Assembly: GCA_020632795.1 (NCBI GenBank) | Contig: JACKEV010000008.1 | Location: forward strand, 496,001-560,000 | Direction of reading: 5' to 3' | Length of the DNA: 64,000 nt | Source of the DNA: Alphaproteobacteria bacterium | Lineage (GTDB): Bacteria > Myxococcota_A > UBA796 > CAJQPC01 | Shown here: in pieces, positions 54,216-64,000 of the stretch | Numbering within the stretch: the first letter of the stretch is position 1 | Layout: each line of letters starts with the position of its first letter | Program-made: the position numbers and the translations under genes | The notes under the pieces: model-generated | What the model saw: the letters and a program-made list of their open reading frames with translations, nothing else | The model's database searches: none | What the model was told of the DNA's origin: nothing

Positions 54216-54243
54216 GGACAATTTTTCCCGGGGGAAGTTGTCC
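54216..54243. promoter_or_regulatory. 28-bp imperfect palindrome upstream of pabB
   Basis: GGACAA at the left end and TTGTCC at the right end enclose a T-run / CCCGGG core; 11 of 14 positions are symmetric. It could be an operator or a leader hairpin of the pabB transcript, 93 bases before its start. Confidence 0.4.
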
Positions 54244-54336
54244 GGGGTGCGCGGGTGCGCTCTGGCCCGACACGCGGCGCCGACATACAAAGGCCCGCCC
54301 CTTGGAGCCCCGGCGCCCGCCGGGCAAGGCCGAGCG

Positions 54337-55614
54337 ATGCCTCCCCTCGCCGCGTCTCCCGATCCCGAGGCGATCTTCGCGCTCCTGCAGGACCGCCCCG
54401 GCGCGGTCTGGTTGGACGGGGGGCTGTCCGCGACCTCCGGCTGGAGCGTGCTGAGCTGGGCGCCGGAGGAGGTGGTCACGGACGGCGCGGACTGGGCCGC
54501 GACGGGGCGCCGCCTGAGCGGCCGGGGGGCCCGCGGGGCGGCCCCGTTCTCCGGGGGCTGCCTCGGCTACGTGGGCTTCAGCGCCGGACATCGGGTGGCG
54601 CCGGTCCCGGCCCAGGCCCCCGCCCCGGAGCCTGAGGTGTGGTTGGGCCGCTTCCCCGGCGGCCTGTGCTGGGACCACGCCGCCCGGCGCTGGCACGTCG
54701 GGGGCACGCCCGGGTTCTGCCGGGACGCGCGGGCGCTGCTCCGCCGGGCGGCGCCGCTCGCGCCCCCGGAGCCGCCCCCCTCGACCGCCGCGGCATGGGG
54801 TGGGGATCAGGCCGCCTTTGAGGCCGGGGTGCGCCGGGTGCTGGCGCTGATCGGGGCCGGCGACTGCTACCAGGTCAACCTCACCCGGCCGGTGTTCGTG
54901 GAGGGGGTCGGGGTGCCCTGGCCGGCCTGGCGGCGGCTGCGGCGCCGCAGCAGCGCGCGCTACGGCGCCTGGCTGAGGCTGGGGCCCGAGCAGGTGGTGC
55001 TGTCCAACTCCCCGGAGCTGTTCCTGGAGGTCCGGGGCGAGCGCGTCTCCTCCCTGCCGATCAAGGGGACCCGTCCCCGGCACCCGGACCCCGACCAGGA
55101 CGCCGCGCTGGCCCGGGCGCTGCTCGACTCCGAGAAGGACGCCGCCGAGCTGACCATGATCGTGGACCTCGTGCGCAACGACCTGGGCCGCATCGCGGCG
55201 GTGGGCTCGGTGGAGGCCGGGCCCCGCACCCTGACCGCCCACGACAACGTCTTCCACACCGCCCAGCGGGTCAGCGCCCGGCTGGCCCCGGGGCGGGACG
55301 CCTGGGACGCCCTGGCCGCCAGCTTCCCCCCGGGCTCGGTCACCGGGGCGCCCAAGGTGCAGGCCTGCCGGCGCATCGCTGAGCTGGAGCCGGCGCCGCG
55401 TGGGGTCTACTGCGGGGCGATCGGCTACGTCGACCAGAGCGGCGACGCCACCTGGTCGGTGGCGATCCGGACGGCGCTGTGGGACCGTGGCCGGGTCCGC
55501 TACCACGTCGGGGGCGGCGTCGTGGCGGACTCCGACCCCCGGGCGGAGTGGGTGGAGACTGTGGACAAGGGCACCGCCCTGGCGGAGGCGTTCACCGGGG
55601 CGGCGCGGCTGTAG
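54337..55614 (+). CDS. pabB: Aminodeoxychorismate synthase component I (chorismate-binding enzyme)
   Basis: 425 residues from ATG 54337. The C-terminal chorismate-binding domain is complete: SPELFLEV, PIKGTRPR, ELTMIVDLVRNDLGR, HTAQRVSARL, GSVTGAPKVQA and VGGGVVADSDPRAEW. Lys in PIKGT is the residue that separates PabB from anthranilate synthase TrpE (PIAGT), so the product is 4-amino-4-deoxychorismate for folate synthesis. The N-terminal half is short and divergent. No pabA or pabC neighbour, so the partners are elsewhere. A hairpin terminator follows directly. Confidence 0.9.
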   Translation: MPPLAASPDPEAIFALLQDRPGAVWLDGGLSATSGWSVLSWAPEEVVTDGADWAATGRRLSGRGARGAAPFSGGCLGYVGFSAGHRVAPVPAQAPAPEPEVWLGRFPGGLCWDHAARRWHVGGTPGFCRDARALLRRAAPLAPPEPPPSTAAAWGGDQAAFEAGVRRVLALIGAGDCYQVNLTRPVFVEGVGVPWPAWRRLRRRSSARYGAWLRLGPEQVVLSNSPELFLEVRGERVSSLPIKGTRPRHPDPDQDAALARALLDSEKDAAELTMIVDLVRNDLGRIAAVGSVEAGPRTLTAHDNVFHTAQRVSARLAPGRDAWDALAASFPPGSVTGAPKVQACRRIAELEPAPRGVYCGAIGYVDQSGDATWSVAIRTALWDRGRVRYHVGGGVVADSDPRAEWVETVDKGTALAEAFTGAARL

Positions 55615-55629
55615 CTTCCCACGTCAAAA

Positions 55630-55652
55630 GCCCTGCCGGCGCTCGGCAGGGC
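55630..55652. terminator. Bidirectional hairpin terminator
   Basis: GCCCTGCCG (55630-55638) and CGGCAGGGC (55644-55652) form a perfect 9-bp stem with a 5-base loop. On the minus strand it is followed by TTTTGACG, so it best serves the minus-strand gene ending at 55672; on the plus strand it follows pabB by 15 bases. Confidence 0.75.
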
Positions 55653-55671
55653 CTCTTCGGGGGGCAGGGGC

Positions 55672-57543
<1,872 letters not shown>

Positions 57544-57582
57544 CTTGTGGCTCCAGGGGCTCGGTGTTTCGGCCTCCAGAAG

Positions 57583-57598
57583 AGCAGGAACCGTGCCA
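57583..57598 (-). promoter_or_regulatory. Sigma-54 (-24/-12) promoter for the fibrinogen-like secreted protein
   Basis: Minus-strand TGGCAC, five bases, CTGCT: full -24 element and a one-mismatch -12 element, ten bases between GG and GC. The -12 GC lies about 40 bases before the ATG at 57543, the same geometry as the site at 15561. Confidence 0.72.
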
Positions 57599-57686
57599 AC
57601 CGACACAAGCGCTTGAGATCCCGTCGAGTCAGCGCATCCGCACACCCAGGGTGTGCAGATATGGCAGGCCGCCTGCAGGTTCGGGC

Positions 57687-58658
57687 CTACTCCGGCTTGC
57701 CCAGCGGCTCGGCGTAGGGCGGCGCCGCCAGCGCGGGCGCCAGGCGCGCCTCGGGCCAGCCCCGGTCCTCCAGCAGCATCGCGGTGAACCCGGCGTAGGC
57801 GTCCAGCGCGGCGGGGGAGGGGACCTGGCCGTCCAGGGCCTGGTGGCCGTAGAGGCCCTGGGCCTCCAGGGCGGCGGCCGCGTCCACGCTGGCGACCTCC
57901 CGGCGGGTGCCGATGCGTCGCATGGCGTCCACCCAGGGGTCGTCCTGGCCGGGGCGCCACGCGGGCTCCACCATCGGGAGCAGCACCGCGCCGACCTCGC
58001 GGCGGGCGGCCTCCAGCAGCAGGGCATCGAGGGCGCGGGCGTAGGCCTCGGGGTCGACGCGCGGCGCGGGGGGGCCGGCGGGGGCCTCCACCCAGTCGGC
58101 GCCAGCCGTGATCCATGCCGTCGGCGGCCCCAGCAGCCACCAGCCCCCCGCCGAGAGCCGCAGCCGGGGCCACCACCGGGCGTCGAGGGCCGCGAGCCGC
58201 GCGGCGTCGCTGGACGGAGCCTCCATGCGGTCGGACTGGGGCCCGGTCAGCACGAGCAGGTCCGGCCCCCAGGCCCACACCCGCTCCTCCATCAGGCGGG
58301 CGAGCTGGAGGATGGAGTAGCCCTTCACCCCGGCGGTGCGGACCTGCACGTCGTGGGGCGCGAGGTGCGCAGCGAGCCGGGCGTCCAGGCGGTCGGCGCG
58401 CGGGGCGGTCGGGCTCAGCGCCTGCACGCAGCCCAGCACCACGACCAGCGGGCCCTCGGCGGCCTCGTTCACCGGCGCGGGCAGGGCGTCCGGGTCGCCG
58501 CCCTCCCCCAGGCTATGGATCCGGGTCGGGTGGGGCAGCCAGCCGTCGGGCGCGTGGGCCTCCGCCCCCGCCGGCTGGAGGGCCACCGCGCCCAGCCCGC
58601 CGAGGGGGAGCCCCACGGCCAGCGTCAAGAGCGCGAGGGTTCGGGGATCGATCGGCAT
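57687..58658 (-). CDS. SGNH/GDSL-like hydrolase-fold protein, probably lacking the usual catalytic Ser block
   Basis: 323 residues from ATG 58658. One N-terminal hydrophobic segment (LALLTLAVGLPLGGLGAVAL) serves as signal or anchor. The body has the alternating strand-helix pattern of SGNH hydrolases: LVVVLGCVQALSP where block I (GDS) is expected, VKGYSILQLARLMEERV, PDLLVLTGPQSDRM (block III-like), and YGHQALDGQVPS near the DxxH position. The block I Ser is not in its usual place (Gly-Cys-Val-Gln), so enzymatic activity is doubtful. Follows 143 bases after the fibrinogen-protein start region on the same strand. Confidence 0.6.
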   Translation of the reverse strand: MPIDPRTLALLTLAVGLPLGGLGAVALQPAGAEAHAPDGWLPHPTRIHSLGEGGDPDALPAPVNEAAEGPLVVVLGCVQALSPTAPRADRLDARLAAHLAPHDVQVRTAGVKGYSILQLARLMEERVWAWGPDLLVLTGPQSDRMEAPSSDAARLAALDARWWPRLRLSAGGWWLLGPPTAWITAGADWVEAPAGPPAPRVDPEAYARALDALLLEAARREVGAVLLPMVEPAWRPGQDDPWVDAMRRIGTRREVASVDAAAALEAQGLYGHQALDGQVPSPAALDAYAGFTAMLLEDRGWPEARLAPALAAPPYAEPLGKPE

Positions 58659-58718
58659 CGATGCACCCCTACCATACGGTGGACCGGGTTAGAGGGGCCT
58701 CCCCACCGGAGAACCTTC

Positions 58719-60125
58719 ATGCCCCATCCTGACGTCGAGCGCGTGGCCGCCCTGGCCGACAGCCGCTTCCAGCACACCATCGCCCGGCTCACCGGGTACC
58801 TCGCCATCCCCGCGATCTCCTGCGACCCCGACCACGCCGACGACGTGTGGCGCCTGGCCGCCCGCATCCGGGGGGACCTGGAGGCGCTGGGCCTGAGCCG
58901 GGCCGAGGTCCTGGACCTGCCCGACGCCCTGCCGGTCGTGGTCGCGGAGTGGATGGGCGCGGGCCCCGACCGCCCCACGGTGCTGGTCTACGGCCACATG
59001 GACCTCCAGCCGGTCAAGGGCGAGCCCTGGCGGACCGACCCCCACACCGCGGTGGAGAAGGACGGCCGGCTGTACGCGCGGGGTGCGGCCGACGACATGG
59101 GCGGCTGGGTCTCCCACGTCGCCGCGCTCGCCGCCTGGTTCGAGGTCACCGGCACCCTGCCCTGCAACGTGCGCTTCATCATCGAGGGCGAGGAGGAGAT
59201 CGGCTCTCCCAACCTCGAGCGCTACATGGACGCCTTCCCCGACCGCTTCGAGGCGGACGTGATGGTGCTCACCGACTGCGAGAACCCGTCCACCGAGATC
59301 CCGGGCCTCACGGTGTCCCTGCGGGGGCTGCTCGACGTCATCCTGACCGTCGAGGCCCTGGAGGCCGACGGCCACTCGGGGCTGTGGGGCAACATGGTCC
59401 CCGACGTCTCCACCGCCCTGTGCCACCTCATCGCCCGGCTGGTCGACGAGGACGGCCGCCCCACCTTCGGGCTGGTGGACGACATCCCCGCCGACTGGCG
59501 CGAGGCGTCCTGGAGCGTGCCGCCCGACCTGGAGACCATCCGCGACGGCGCCCACATCGTCGACGGCGTGGACCCGCTGCCCGCCAAGGGCCGCAGCCCC
59601 GCCGAGTGGCTGTGGCGTCAGCCGGCGCTCACGGTGGTGGCCACCACGCTGCCCACGCCGGACCGCAAGAAGAACGCGCTGCGGGCCAAGGCCACCGCCC
59701 ACCTCTCGGTCCGGGTCGCCCCCGGTCAGGATGCGCGGGACCTGTTCAACGCGATCGAGCGCATCGTCACCACGAAGCCCCCCGGCGGGGTCAAGGTCTC
59801 GGTGCGCGCCGACGGCTGGGCGGCGGAGAGCTGGCTCTACACGCCCCGAGGCCCGGCGTTCGAGGCCGCCGATCGCGCCTATGTCAAGGCGTGGGGGCAG
59901 CCCCTCTCCCGCATCGGGGTGGGCGGCTCCATCCCCTTCGTGGCCATCTTCGGGCGGCGCTTCGGCGACCTGCCGCTCATCCTCAACGGCGTGATGGACC
60001 CCCGCACCACCGCCCACGGTCCCAACGAGTCCATGGACCTGGGCGTGTTCCGCAAGGCGATTCAGGCCAACATCTTCCTGCTGGATGAGCTGTCCGTGGC
60101 CCTCTCGCCGAACAGCGCGTCGTAG
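58719..60125 (+). CDS. M20 family metallopeptidase / dipeptidase
   Basis: 468 residues from ATG 58719 (GGAG upstream). Di-zinc M20 motifs are complete: VYGHMDLQP (His and Asp), GAADDMGG (bridging Asp), EGEEEIGS (catalytic Glu-Glu), a Glu/Asp in DCENPS, and the final His in TTAHGPNES. The lid domain (about 190-350) is the usual size for the dipeptidase/carnosinase branch. No signal peptide, cytoplasmic. Its 3' end overlaps the convergent sulfotransferase gene by 64 bases, so the last 20 codons of both genes share DNA. Confidence 0.92.
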   Translation: MPHPDVERVAALADSRFQHTIARLTGYLAIPAISCDPDHADDVWRLAARIRGDLEALGLSRAEVLDLPDALPVVVAEWMGAGPDRPTVLVYGHMDLQPVKGEPWRTDPHTAVEKDGRLYARGAADDMGGWVSHVAALAAWFEVTGTLPCNVRFIIEGEEEIGSPNLERYMDAFPDRFEADVMVLTDCENPSTEIPGLTVSLRGLLDVILTVEALEADGHSGLWGNMVPDVSTALCHLIARLVDEDGRPTFGLVDDIPADWREASWSVPPDLETIRDGAHIVDGVDPLPAKGRSPAEWLWRQPALTVVATTLPTPDRKKNALRAKATAHLSVRVAPGQDARDLFNAIERIVTTKPPGGVKVSVRADGWAAESWLYTPRGPAFEAADRAYVKAWGQPLSRIGVGGSIPFVAIFGRRFGDLPLILNGVMDPRTTAHGPNESMDLGVFRKAIQANIFLLDELSVALSPNSAS

Positions 60126-61033
60126 GGCAGGTCCGAGCCCAGCTCCAGGAGGCGGGCCCGCATCGTCGCGTCGATCTGCGCGCGCTGGGCGTCGTCGAGC
60201 ATCTCCCTGGCGCCGCCCCGCTTCCCCGCGCGCAGCATCGTGCCGGGGGCCCCGCGCCAGTGGGGCAGCACCGGCATGAAGCGGTCCTCGTGGGCCTTCA
60301 TCCAGGCGAAGCCGGAGCGCTCCAGCACCGACGCCTTCAGCTCGGGCGACAGCGGGGTGTCGGTGAACGCGGCGATCCGCTCCAGCGCGGCCGCCGGGTC
60401 CGCCTTGAGCTGGGCGTAGGTCAGGATCATGACGTTCTCGCGGTCCCGCAGCGCCCACCAGCCCGCGGCGAAGTCCGCCCAGTTGTTCATCGGGCCCTTC
60501 GCGGCGAGGAAGCGCTTGTACCAGGCCTCCGGGGTGAGGAAGGTGCCGATGATGCCGCGCGCGACGCCCCCGAAGAAGTGGTAGGCCGAGACGTAGACGT
60601 CCTTGGGGTCCCGCATCACCACGATGTAGCGGGCGCGGTCGTCGAGCGGGATGTCCTCGGCGGGCAGGTGGGTCTTGATGGCCCGCATGCCCGTCGTGGG
60701 GCGGCGGTGGAGCGCGGCGTCCAGGGACACCGGGCCGTCGGGCCAGGGCACGACATCGTGGATGTGCTCGAAGTCCACCTCGCCGCCCCCCAGGAGCTGC
60801 GCGGTGAGCTGAAGCGTCCAGTTGGTGCCGCTCTTGGGGAACGACGCCACGATGAGGTCGTGTTCATCGGGGACGTAGCCCTCGAAGGCCCTCTGTCCGG
60901 CCCGGCGGGAGGCTTTCGGAGAGAGGCGGATGAGGCCCTCCACGGCCAGCCGACCCAGGCCCAGCACCCCCAACAGCCAGGGGACGCGCAGGATGAGGCG
61001 GGTCTTGAGGGGCATGCGGGAGACGTCGAACAC
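60062..61033 (-). CDS. Sulfotransferase family protein
   Basis: 323 residues from GTG 61033, which has GGAGG five bases upstream; the longer open frame upstream is not protein-like. PAPS-binding 5'-phosphosulfate loop FPKSGTNWT near residue 65 and 3'-phosphate motif RDPKDVYVS near 140, plus the family ending with APGTMLRAGKRGG, are all present. Transfers sulfate from PAPS to an alcohol or amine of an unknown acceptor. An N-terminal hydrophobic amphipathic stretch may peripherally bind membrane. Convergent 64-base overlap with the M20 gene. Confidence 0.9.
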   Translation of the reverse strand: MFDVSRMPLKTRLILRVPWLLGVLGLGRLAVEGLIRLSPKASRRAGQRAFEGYVPDEHDLIVASFPKSGTNWTLQLTAQLLGGGEVDFEHIHDVVPWPDGPVSLDAALHRRPTTGMRAIKTHLPAEDIPLDDRARYIVVMRDPKDVYVSAYHFFGGVARGIIGTFLTPEAWYKRFLAAKGPMNNWADFAAGWWALRDRENVMILTYAQLKADPAAALERIAAFTDTPLSPELKASVLERSGFAWMKAHEDRFMPVLPHWRGAPGTMLRAGKRGGAREMLDDAQRAQIDATMRARLLELGSDLPYDALFGERATDSSSSRKMLA

Positions 61034-61110
61034 GGGGACCTCCAGGTGACGAGCAGACCCTATCCCCGCGTCGGGCGCAGCGGCGATTGCGCGCGATAAC
61101 GCTGCCCCGC

Positions 61111-62310
61111 TCAAGCCCGCTTCAGCCGCAGCTCCACGTCCGCGTTGAACATGCGGCCCTGCAGGTGCAGCCGCCCGTCGACCAGGGACCACCGCAGCTC
61201 GGCCCGCTGCACCTCATGCAGCCAGCCCTGGTCGCCTGCAGGCATGGCCATGCCCTCGCGGTCGTGCACGGTCAGGCCCATCGGGACGAGGTCCACCATG
61301 CGGAGGCGGCCGGGGCCGGTCACGGTCCACCGCCCCATCGCGGTGCCGGAGGTGCCGAAGTCGTCAGCCACCCCAAGGGCCTGGACCGGCCCGACGAAGC
61401 TGTCGGCGAGCACCATCTGCAGGCGCCCGTCGGCCTGGAAGTCCAGCTCGATGCCCCGGGCGCCCATGATCTGCCCGAAGCCGGAGAGGCTGGCCAGCTC
61501 CCAGGCGCCGACGGGGCCGCCCGGGCCCAGCCGCAGGGTGGCCCCGGCCTGCGTCGCGCTGGCGAGGGTGGCGTGGGGCTGCCCGGCGCGCACCCAGGGC
61601 TCGGCGACGGCGGTGCCGGCCAGCCGGCCGCCCCGGCGGTGGGGGTCGACGCGCACCGGGCGCCAGGACCAGGGGGGGAGCGTCAGCGGAGGGGTCTCCG
61701 CGGCCCGGCGGGGGACCGGCGCGGGCAGGGCGGCGAGCGCGCCCTCCGGGGAGAGGACCCGCTGCCCGAGCTGCAGCCAGTCCTGCGCGGAGAGGGCCTC
61801 GTCCTCGCGCAGCAGGGCCACGACGCGGGCCTGGGGGTCGATGCCCCGGGCGCGCCAGGCCTGCATCACCGCGACCCCGGCGCGGGGGTGGGCGCCCAGG
61901 TCTCCCGTCGACACCGCCAGCGCGAGGCCGTGGGCAGCGAGCCCCAGGGCGGGGGCGGCGGCGTCGGCCTGGTCCAGCGCGGCCCCCTGCCAGCGCCAGT
62001 CCGGGCCCGGCGGCGCGCCCACCTCCGCCGCCAGCGCCCGCAGCGCCAACGCCTCCAGCACGCTGCAGGCGGCGCGCCGCCACCGGTCCAGCGGCGGCAG
62101 CGCGTCGGGCTCGTCGGGGTGGTGCAGGCCCTCCGCCAGCCGGCGGGAGAGGGTCAGGGTGTCGCCCTCCAGGGCGTGGAAGCCGGGCACCTCGCCCAGC
62201 CGGACAGCGAGGGGCGCCTGCCCTTCGAAGCGCTGGAGCGCCCCGCTGAGCACGGGCAGGACGGGCTGGAGCAGCGCTTCGGCGTCGGCGTGGAGGTGAA
62301 AGAGGGGCAC
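61111..62310 (-). CDS. Hypothetical protein, unrecognised
   Basis: 399 residues from GTG 62310; no ribosome site is evident. No signal peptide or membrane helix. The N-terminal half is Ala/Leu-rich and helical (LEALALRALAAEV, GLAAHGLALAVSTGDLG); the second half is beta-rich with aromatic residues and Gly turns (WSWRPVRVDP, ELASLSGFGQIMGARGIELDF, GRWTVTGPGRLRMVDLV), which could be a lipocalin-like or jelly-roll fold. Strong GC3 bias supports coding. Divergent from the LON-domain gene with 71 bases between. Confidence 0.7.
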   Translation of the reverse strand: MPLFHLHADAEALLQPVLPVLSGALQRFEGQAPLAVRLGEVPGFHALEGDTLTLSRRLAEGLHHPDEPDALPPLDRWRRAACSVLEALALRALAAEVGAPPGPDWRWQGAALDQADAAAPALGLAAHGLALAVSTGDLGAHPRAGVAVMQAWRARGIDPQARVVALLREDEALSAQDWLQLGQRVLSPEGALAALPAPVPRRAAETPPLTLPPWSWRPVRVDPHRRGGRLAGTAVAEPWVRAGQPHATLASATQAGATLRLGPGGPVGAWELASLSGFGQIMGARGIELDFQADGRLQMVLADSFVGPVQALGVADDFGTSGTAMGRWTVTGPGRLRMVDLVPMGLTVHDREGMAMPAGDQGWLHEVQRAELRWSLVDGRLHLQGRMFNADVELRLKRA

Positions 62311-62381
62311 GGTAGAGGAGCGATCGGGGGATCGGTCTGCTAAGGGCGTGATGAAGGTATCTGTTCACACGGGAGGCCGAG

Positions 62382-63047
62382 ATGTCCACGCCCTTGTCGC
62401 CCGAGCACCTCGCCCGCCTGCCGTTCTTCCCGCTGCCCGGCCTGGTGTTCTTCCCCCACACCCTGCTCCCGTTGCACCTTTTCGAGCCTCGATATCGGCA
62501 GATGGTGCGCTACTGCATCGACCACCGGCAGCCTCTGGCGGTGGTGCGCATCCAGCCGGGCTTCGAGGACCAGCAGCCCTTCGACCCGCCGGTGGTCGAG
62601 GTCTGCGGCGTCGGCGAGCTGGTGCGCCACCAGCGCACCAACGACGGCCGCTACAACATCGTGCTGCGCGGCCTGGCTCGGGTGCGCCTGCTCCGCGAGA
62701 TCGAGACCGAGCACCCCTTCCGCTTCGCCCAGGCCGAGCCCTACGCCGACGGCATGGCCCTCGACCCGGTCGGCCGGGCCGGCCAGGCCGCGACCCTGCG
62801 CGCGCTGGGGACCTCCCTGGGGCAGCGCTGGCCCTCAGCGGCCTCCGCCCTGGGGGAGGTCCTGCGGGACGCCCGCTCCCCCGCCGATCTCATCGACGCC
62901 CTGGCGGGCATGATCTTCTCCGAGCCCGACATGCGGCAGAGCGTGCTGGAGAGCCGCAGCGCGGCGGATCGGGCGGATCGGGTGGAGGCGCGGCTGGTGG
63001 AGCTGCTGGCGGCGGCGCCGGTGGAGGGGCCGGGGATCGAGGCGTAG
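62382..63047 (+). CDS. LON-protease N-terminal (substrate-binding) domain protein
   Basis: 221 residues from ATG 62382 with GGGAGG upstream. Begins with the characteristic LPFFPLPGLVFFPHTLLPLHLFEPRY, broken here as a hydrophobic loop plus LHLFEPRYRQM, followed by GVGELVRHQRTNDGRYNIVLRG and RVRLL. This is the stand-alone LON N-terminal domain without the ATPase/protease parts; such proteins are common and their partner proteins are mostly unknown. C-terminal helical bundle about 140-215. Cytoplasmic. Confidence 0.93.
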   Translation: MSTPLSPEHLARLPFFPLPGLVFFPHTLLPLHLFEPRYRQMVRYCIDHRQPLAVVRIQPGFEDQQPFDPPVVEVCGVGELVRHQRTNDGRYNIVLRGLARVRLLREIETEHPFRFAQAEPYADGMALDPVGRAGQAATLRALGTSLGQRWPSAASALGEVLRDARSPADLIDALAGMIFSEPDMRQSVLESRSAADRADRVEARLVELLAAAPVEGPGIEA

Positions 63048-63395
63048 GCGAGCGTCGCGGCGCCGATGCGCTGACAAACTCAACCTCAGCTTGACAGGGT
63101 GATGGCACGACGTGCCGGCGGGGCCCCTCGATCCCCTACTACACTGAACCGCATCGAGCGTCGGGGCCGTCGAACCCGGATCCGACGCGCGATCCATCCC
63201 ATGTCACCGAGCGGTCGCTCCGGACCGGAAGGCCCTGTCGTTCCCCACGCGCAGGCAGCGGAAAAGGCGCCCAGGAATCTTGAAACGTCCCACTCCCCAA
63301 GACCTGGATCCTCTTGACATCCGCTTTACAAATCCCCGTTAACACGCCACCGAACGAACCCGACTCCCCCAGTCGAAAGCCCCACTGAGGCCGTG
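63048..63395. other. Intergenic region upstream of the terminal TPR-like gene
   Basis: 348 bases with no gene. It contains the palindrome GGCAC-GAC-GTGCC (63104-63116) next to TTGACA (63091), and a second TTGACA (63314) in an AT-rich stretch about 80 bases before the next start, a plausible -35 element although no good -10 element follows at 17 bases. Confidence 0.45.
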
Positions 63396-64000
63396 ATGGA
63401 ATACCACGAGATCTTCGACCGCATCCTGCGGGTTGTTGATGACCAGGCCTACACCGTGAGCGTCGAGCGCCTGCAGTCCCCCGAGGAGCGCGAGGCCCTG
63501 GAGCCGTTCAGCCGGGCCCTCGCCAGCGGCGAGTTCGACCCGGATCGGCTGCGGGACTACGTGCGCGGGCTTCACCACCGGGGGCTCATCGATCGGGTCA
63601 AGATGCTCTCGGCCGTCCACATGATCGCCGCCCACCCCCGGGTCGCGGACTGGGACGAGGCCGCCCGGATCGCTGGCGAGCAGGAGCTGGCCGCGCTGGA
63701 GCTGGGCGGGCCCGAGCTGAACCTGAACCTGGCGTCCGTCGACCGCCACCGCGGCGTGGTCGCCTACCTGCGCGGCCACTACGAGGTCGCGCTGGACTAC
63801 TTCGCCCGCGTCATCGAGCGCGACCGCACTGGCGACAACATGGGCAACGTGCTGTGCGCCCTCGTCCGGCTCGCCGAGCTGGACGACGCCAAGGGCCTCT
63901 TCCACCAGATCTGTGAAACCTATCCCGAGCGGGTCCGTCAGGATCTCGTCCGCCGCGTCAAGACCGACCCCGACCTCGCCGCGCTTCTCCCGGAGGTATC
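63396..64000 (+). CDS. TPR-like protein, partial (3' end beyond window)
   Basis: ATG 63396 with GAGG just upstream; the frame is open for 201 codons to the window edge. The N-terminal part (IFDRILRVVDDQAYTVSVERL) is helical and followed by pairs of helices with TPR/HAT-like spacing (GVVAYLRGHYEVALDYFARVI, DNMGNVLCALVRLAELDDA). No signal peptide or enzymatic motif in the visible part. It could be the N-terminal adaptor part of a longer signalling protein. Confidence 0.75.
   Translation, partial: MEYHEIFDRILRVVDDQAYTVSVERLQSPEEREALEPFSRALASGEFDPDRLRDYVRGLHHRGLIDRVKMLSAVHMIAAHPRVADWDEAARIAGEQELAALELGGPELNLNLASVDRHRGVVAYLRGHYEVALDYFARVIERDRTGDNMGNVLCALVRLAELDDAKGLFHQICETYPERVRQDLVRRVKTDPDLAALLPEV

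Overview
The window is about 70 % G+C and looks like a chromosome segment of a Myxococcota (deltaproteobacterial, Polyangia/Myxococcia-like) bacterium. The grounds are: two large Ser/Thr protein kinases of the myxobacterial type; many short-signal lipoproteins; Asp-rich DxDxDG/CDG repeats (MopE-like putative metal-binding motif); proteins ending in a Cys-containing motif, a membrane helix and an Arg cluster (MYXO-CTERM-like); and CHAT/caspase-like proteases. No tRNA, rRNA, CRISPR array, prophage or intact insertion sequence was recognised. The genus cannot be named from the sequence.

Layout. 0-4.3 kb: a NACHT NTPase with an N-terminal EAD-like domain and a C-terminal formylglycine-generating-enzyme domain (running off the left edge), then an Rpn-family nuclease gene between two ~130-bp direct repeats with a relic of a second copy. 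4.3-15.4 kb: an exported TPR-CHAT protease lipoprotein translationally coupled to a caspase-like (C14) protease, convergent and overlapping with a membrane Ser/Thr kinase carrying a predicted extracytoplasmic propeller. 15.6-23.7 kb: two Asp-rich-repeat lipoproteins (one with a fibrinogen-like domain), a three-hydrolase fusion protein (amidase + papain-like + trypsin-like), a receiver-less sigma-54 activator, and a PNGase F-like lipoprotein. 23.7-28.3 kb: a lower-GC, gene-poor stretch with a small lipoprotein, an FG-GAP lipoprotein, a TonB-like small lipoprotein, an inverted-repeat element and a truncated RCC1-like gene. 28.3-34.9 kb: a duplicated cassette of cytochrome P450 plus FAD oxidoreductase (A-B-A'-B'), followed by a WYL regulator. 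34.9-39.2 kb: a PLP alpha-oxoamine synthase and small envelope proteins, with a likely structured RNA or terminator between them. 39.2-45.6 kb: a divergent signalling pair (kinase-receiver-PAS versus receiver-receiver-PAS-HD-GYP), a secreted protein, and a low-molecular-weight tyrosine phosphatase. 45.6-51.5 kb: tandem paralogous beta-helix surface proteins, a beta-hydroxyacid dehydrogenase and a 444-bp inverted-repeat element. 51.6-64 kb: mostly housekeeping genes (ATP-dependent PEP carboxykinase, PabB, M20 dipeptidase, sulfotransferase, LON-domain protein) plus another fibrinogen/Asp-repeat secreted protein.

The most connected theme is a probable sigma-54 regulon. Good -24/-12 promoters with exact GG-N10-GC spacing, all placed 36-40 nt before a start codon, precede both fibrinogen-like secreted proteins (15.6 and 57.5 kb) and the three-hydrolase fusion (20.5 kb). 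A receiver-less sigma-54 activator gene lies divergent to the latter. A second theme is exported or envelope-associated proteolysis and signalling (CHAT lipoprotein, caspase-like protein, kinases, degenerate receivers).
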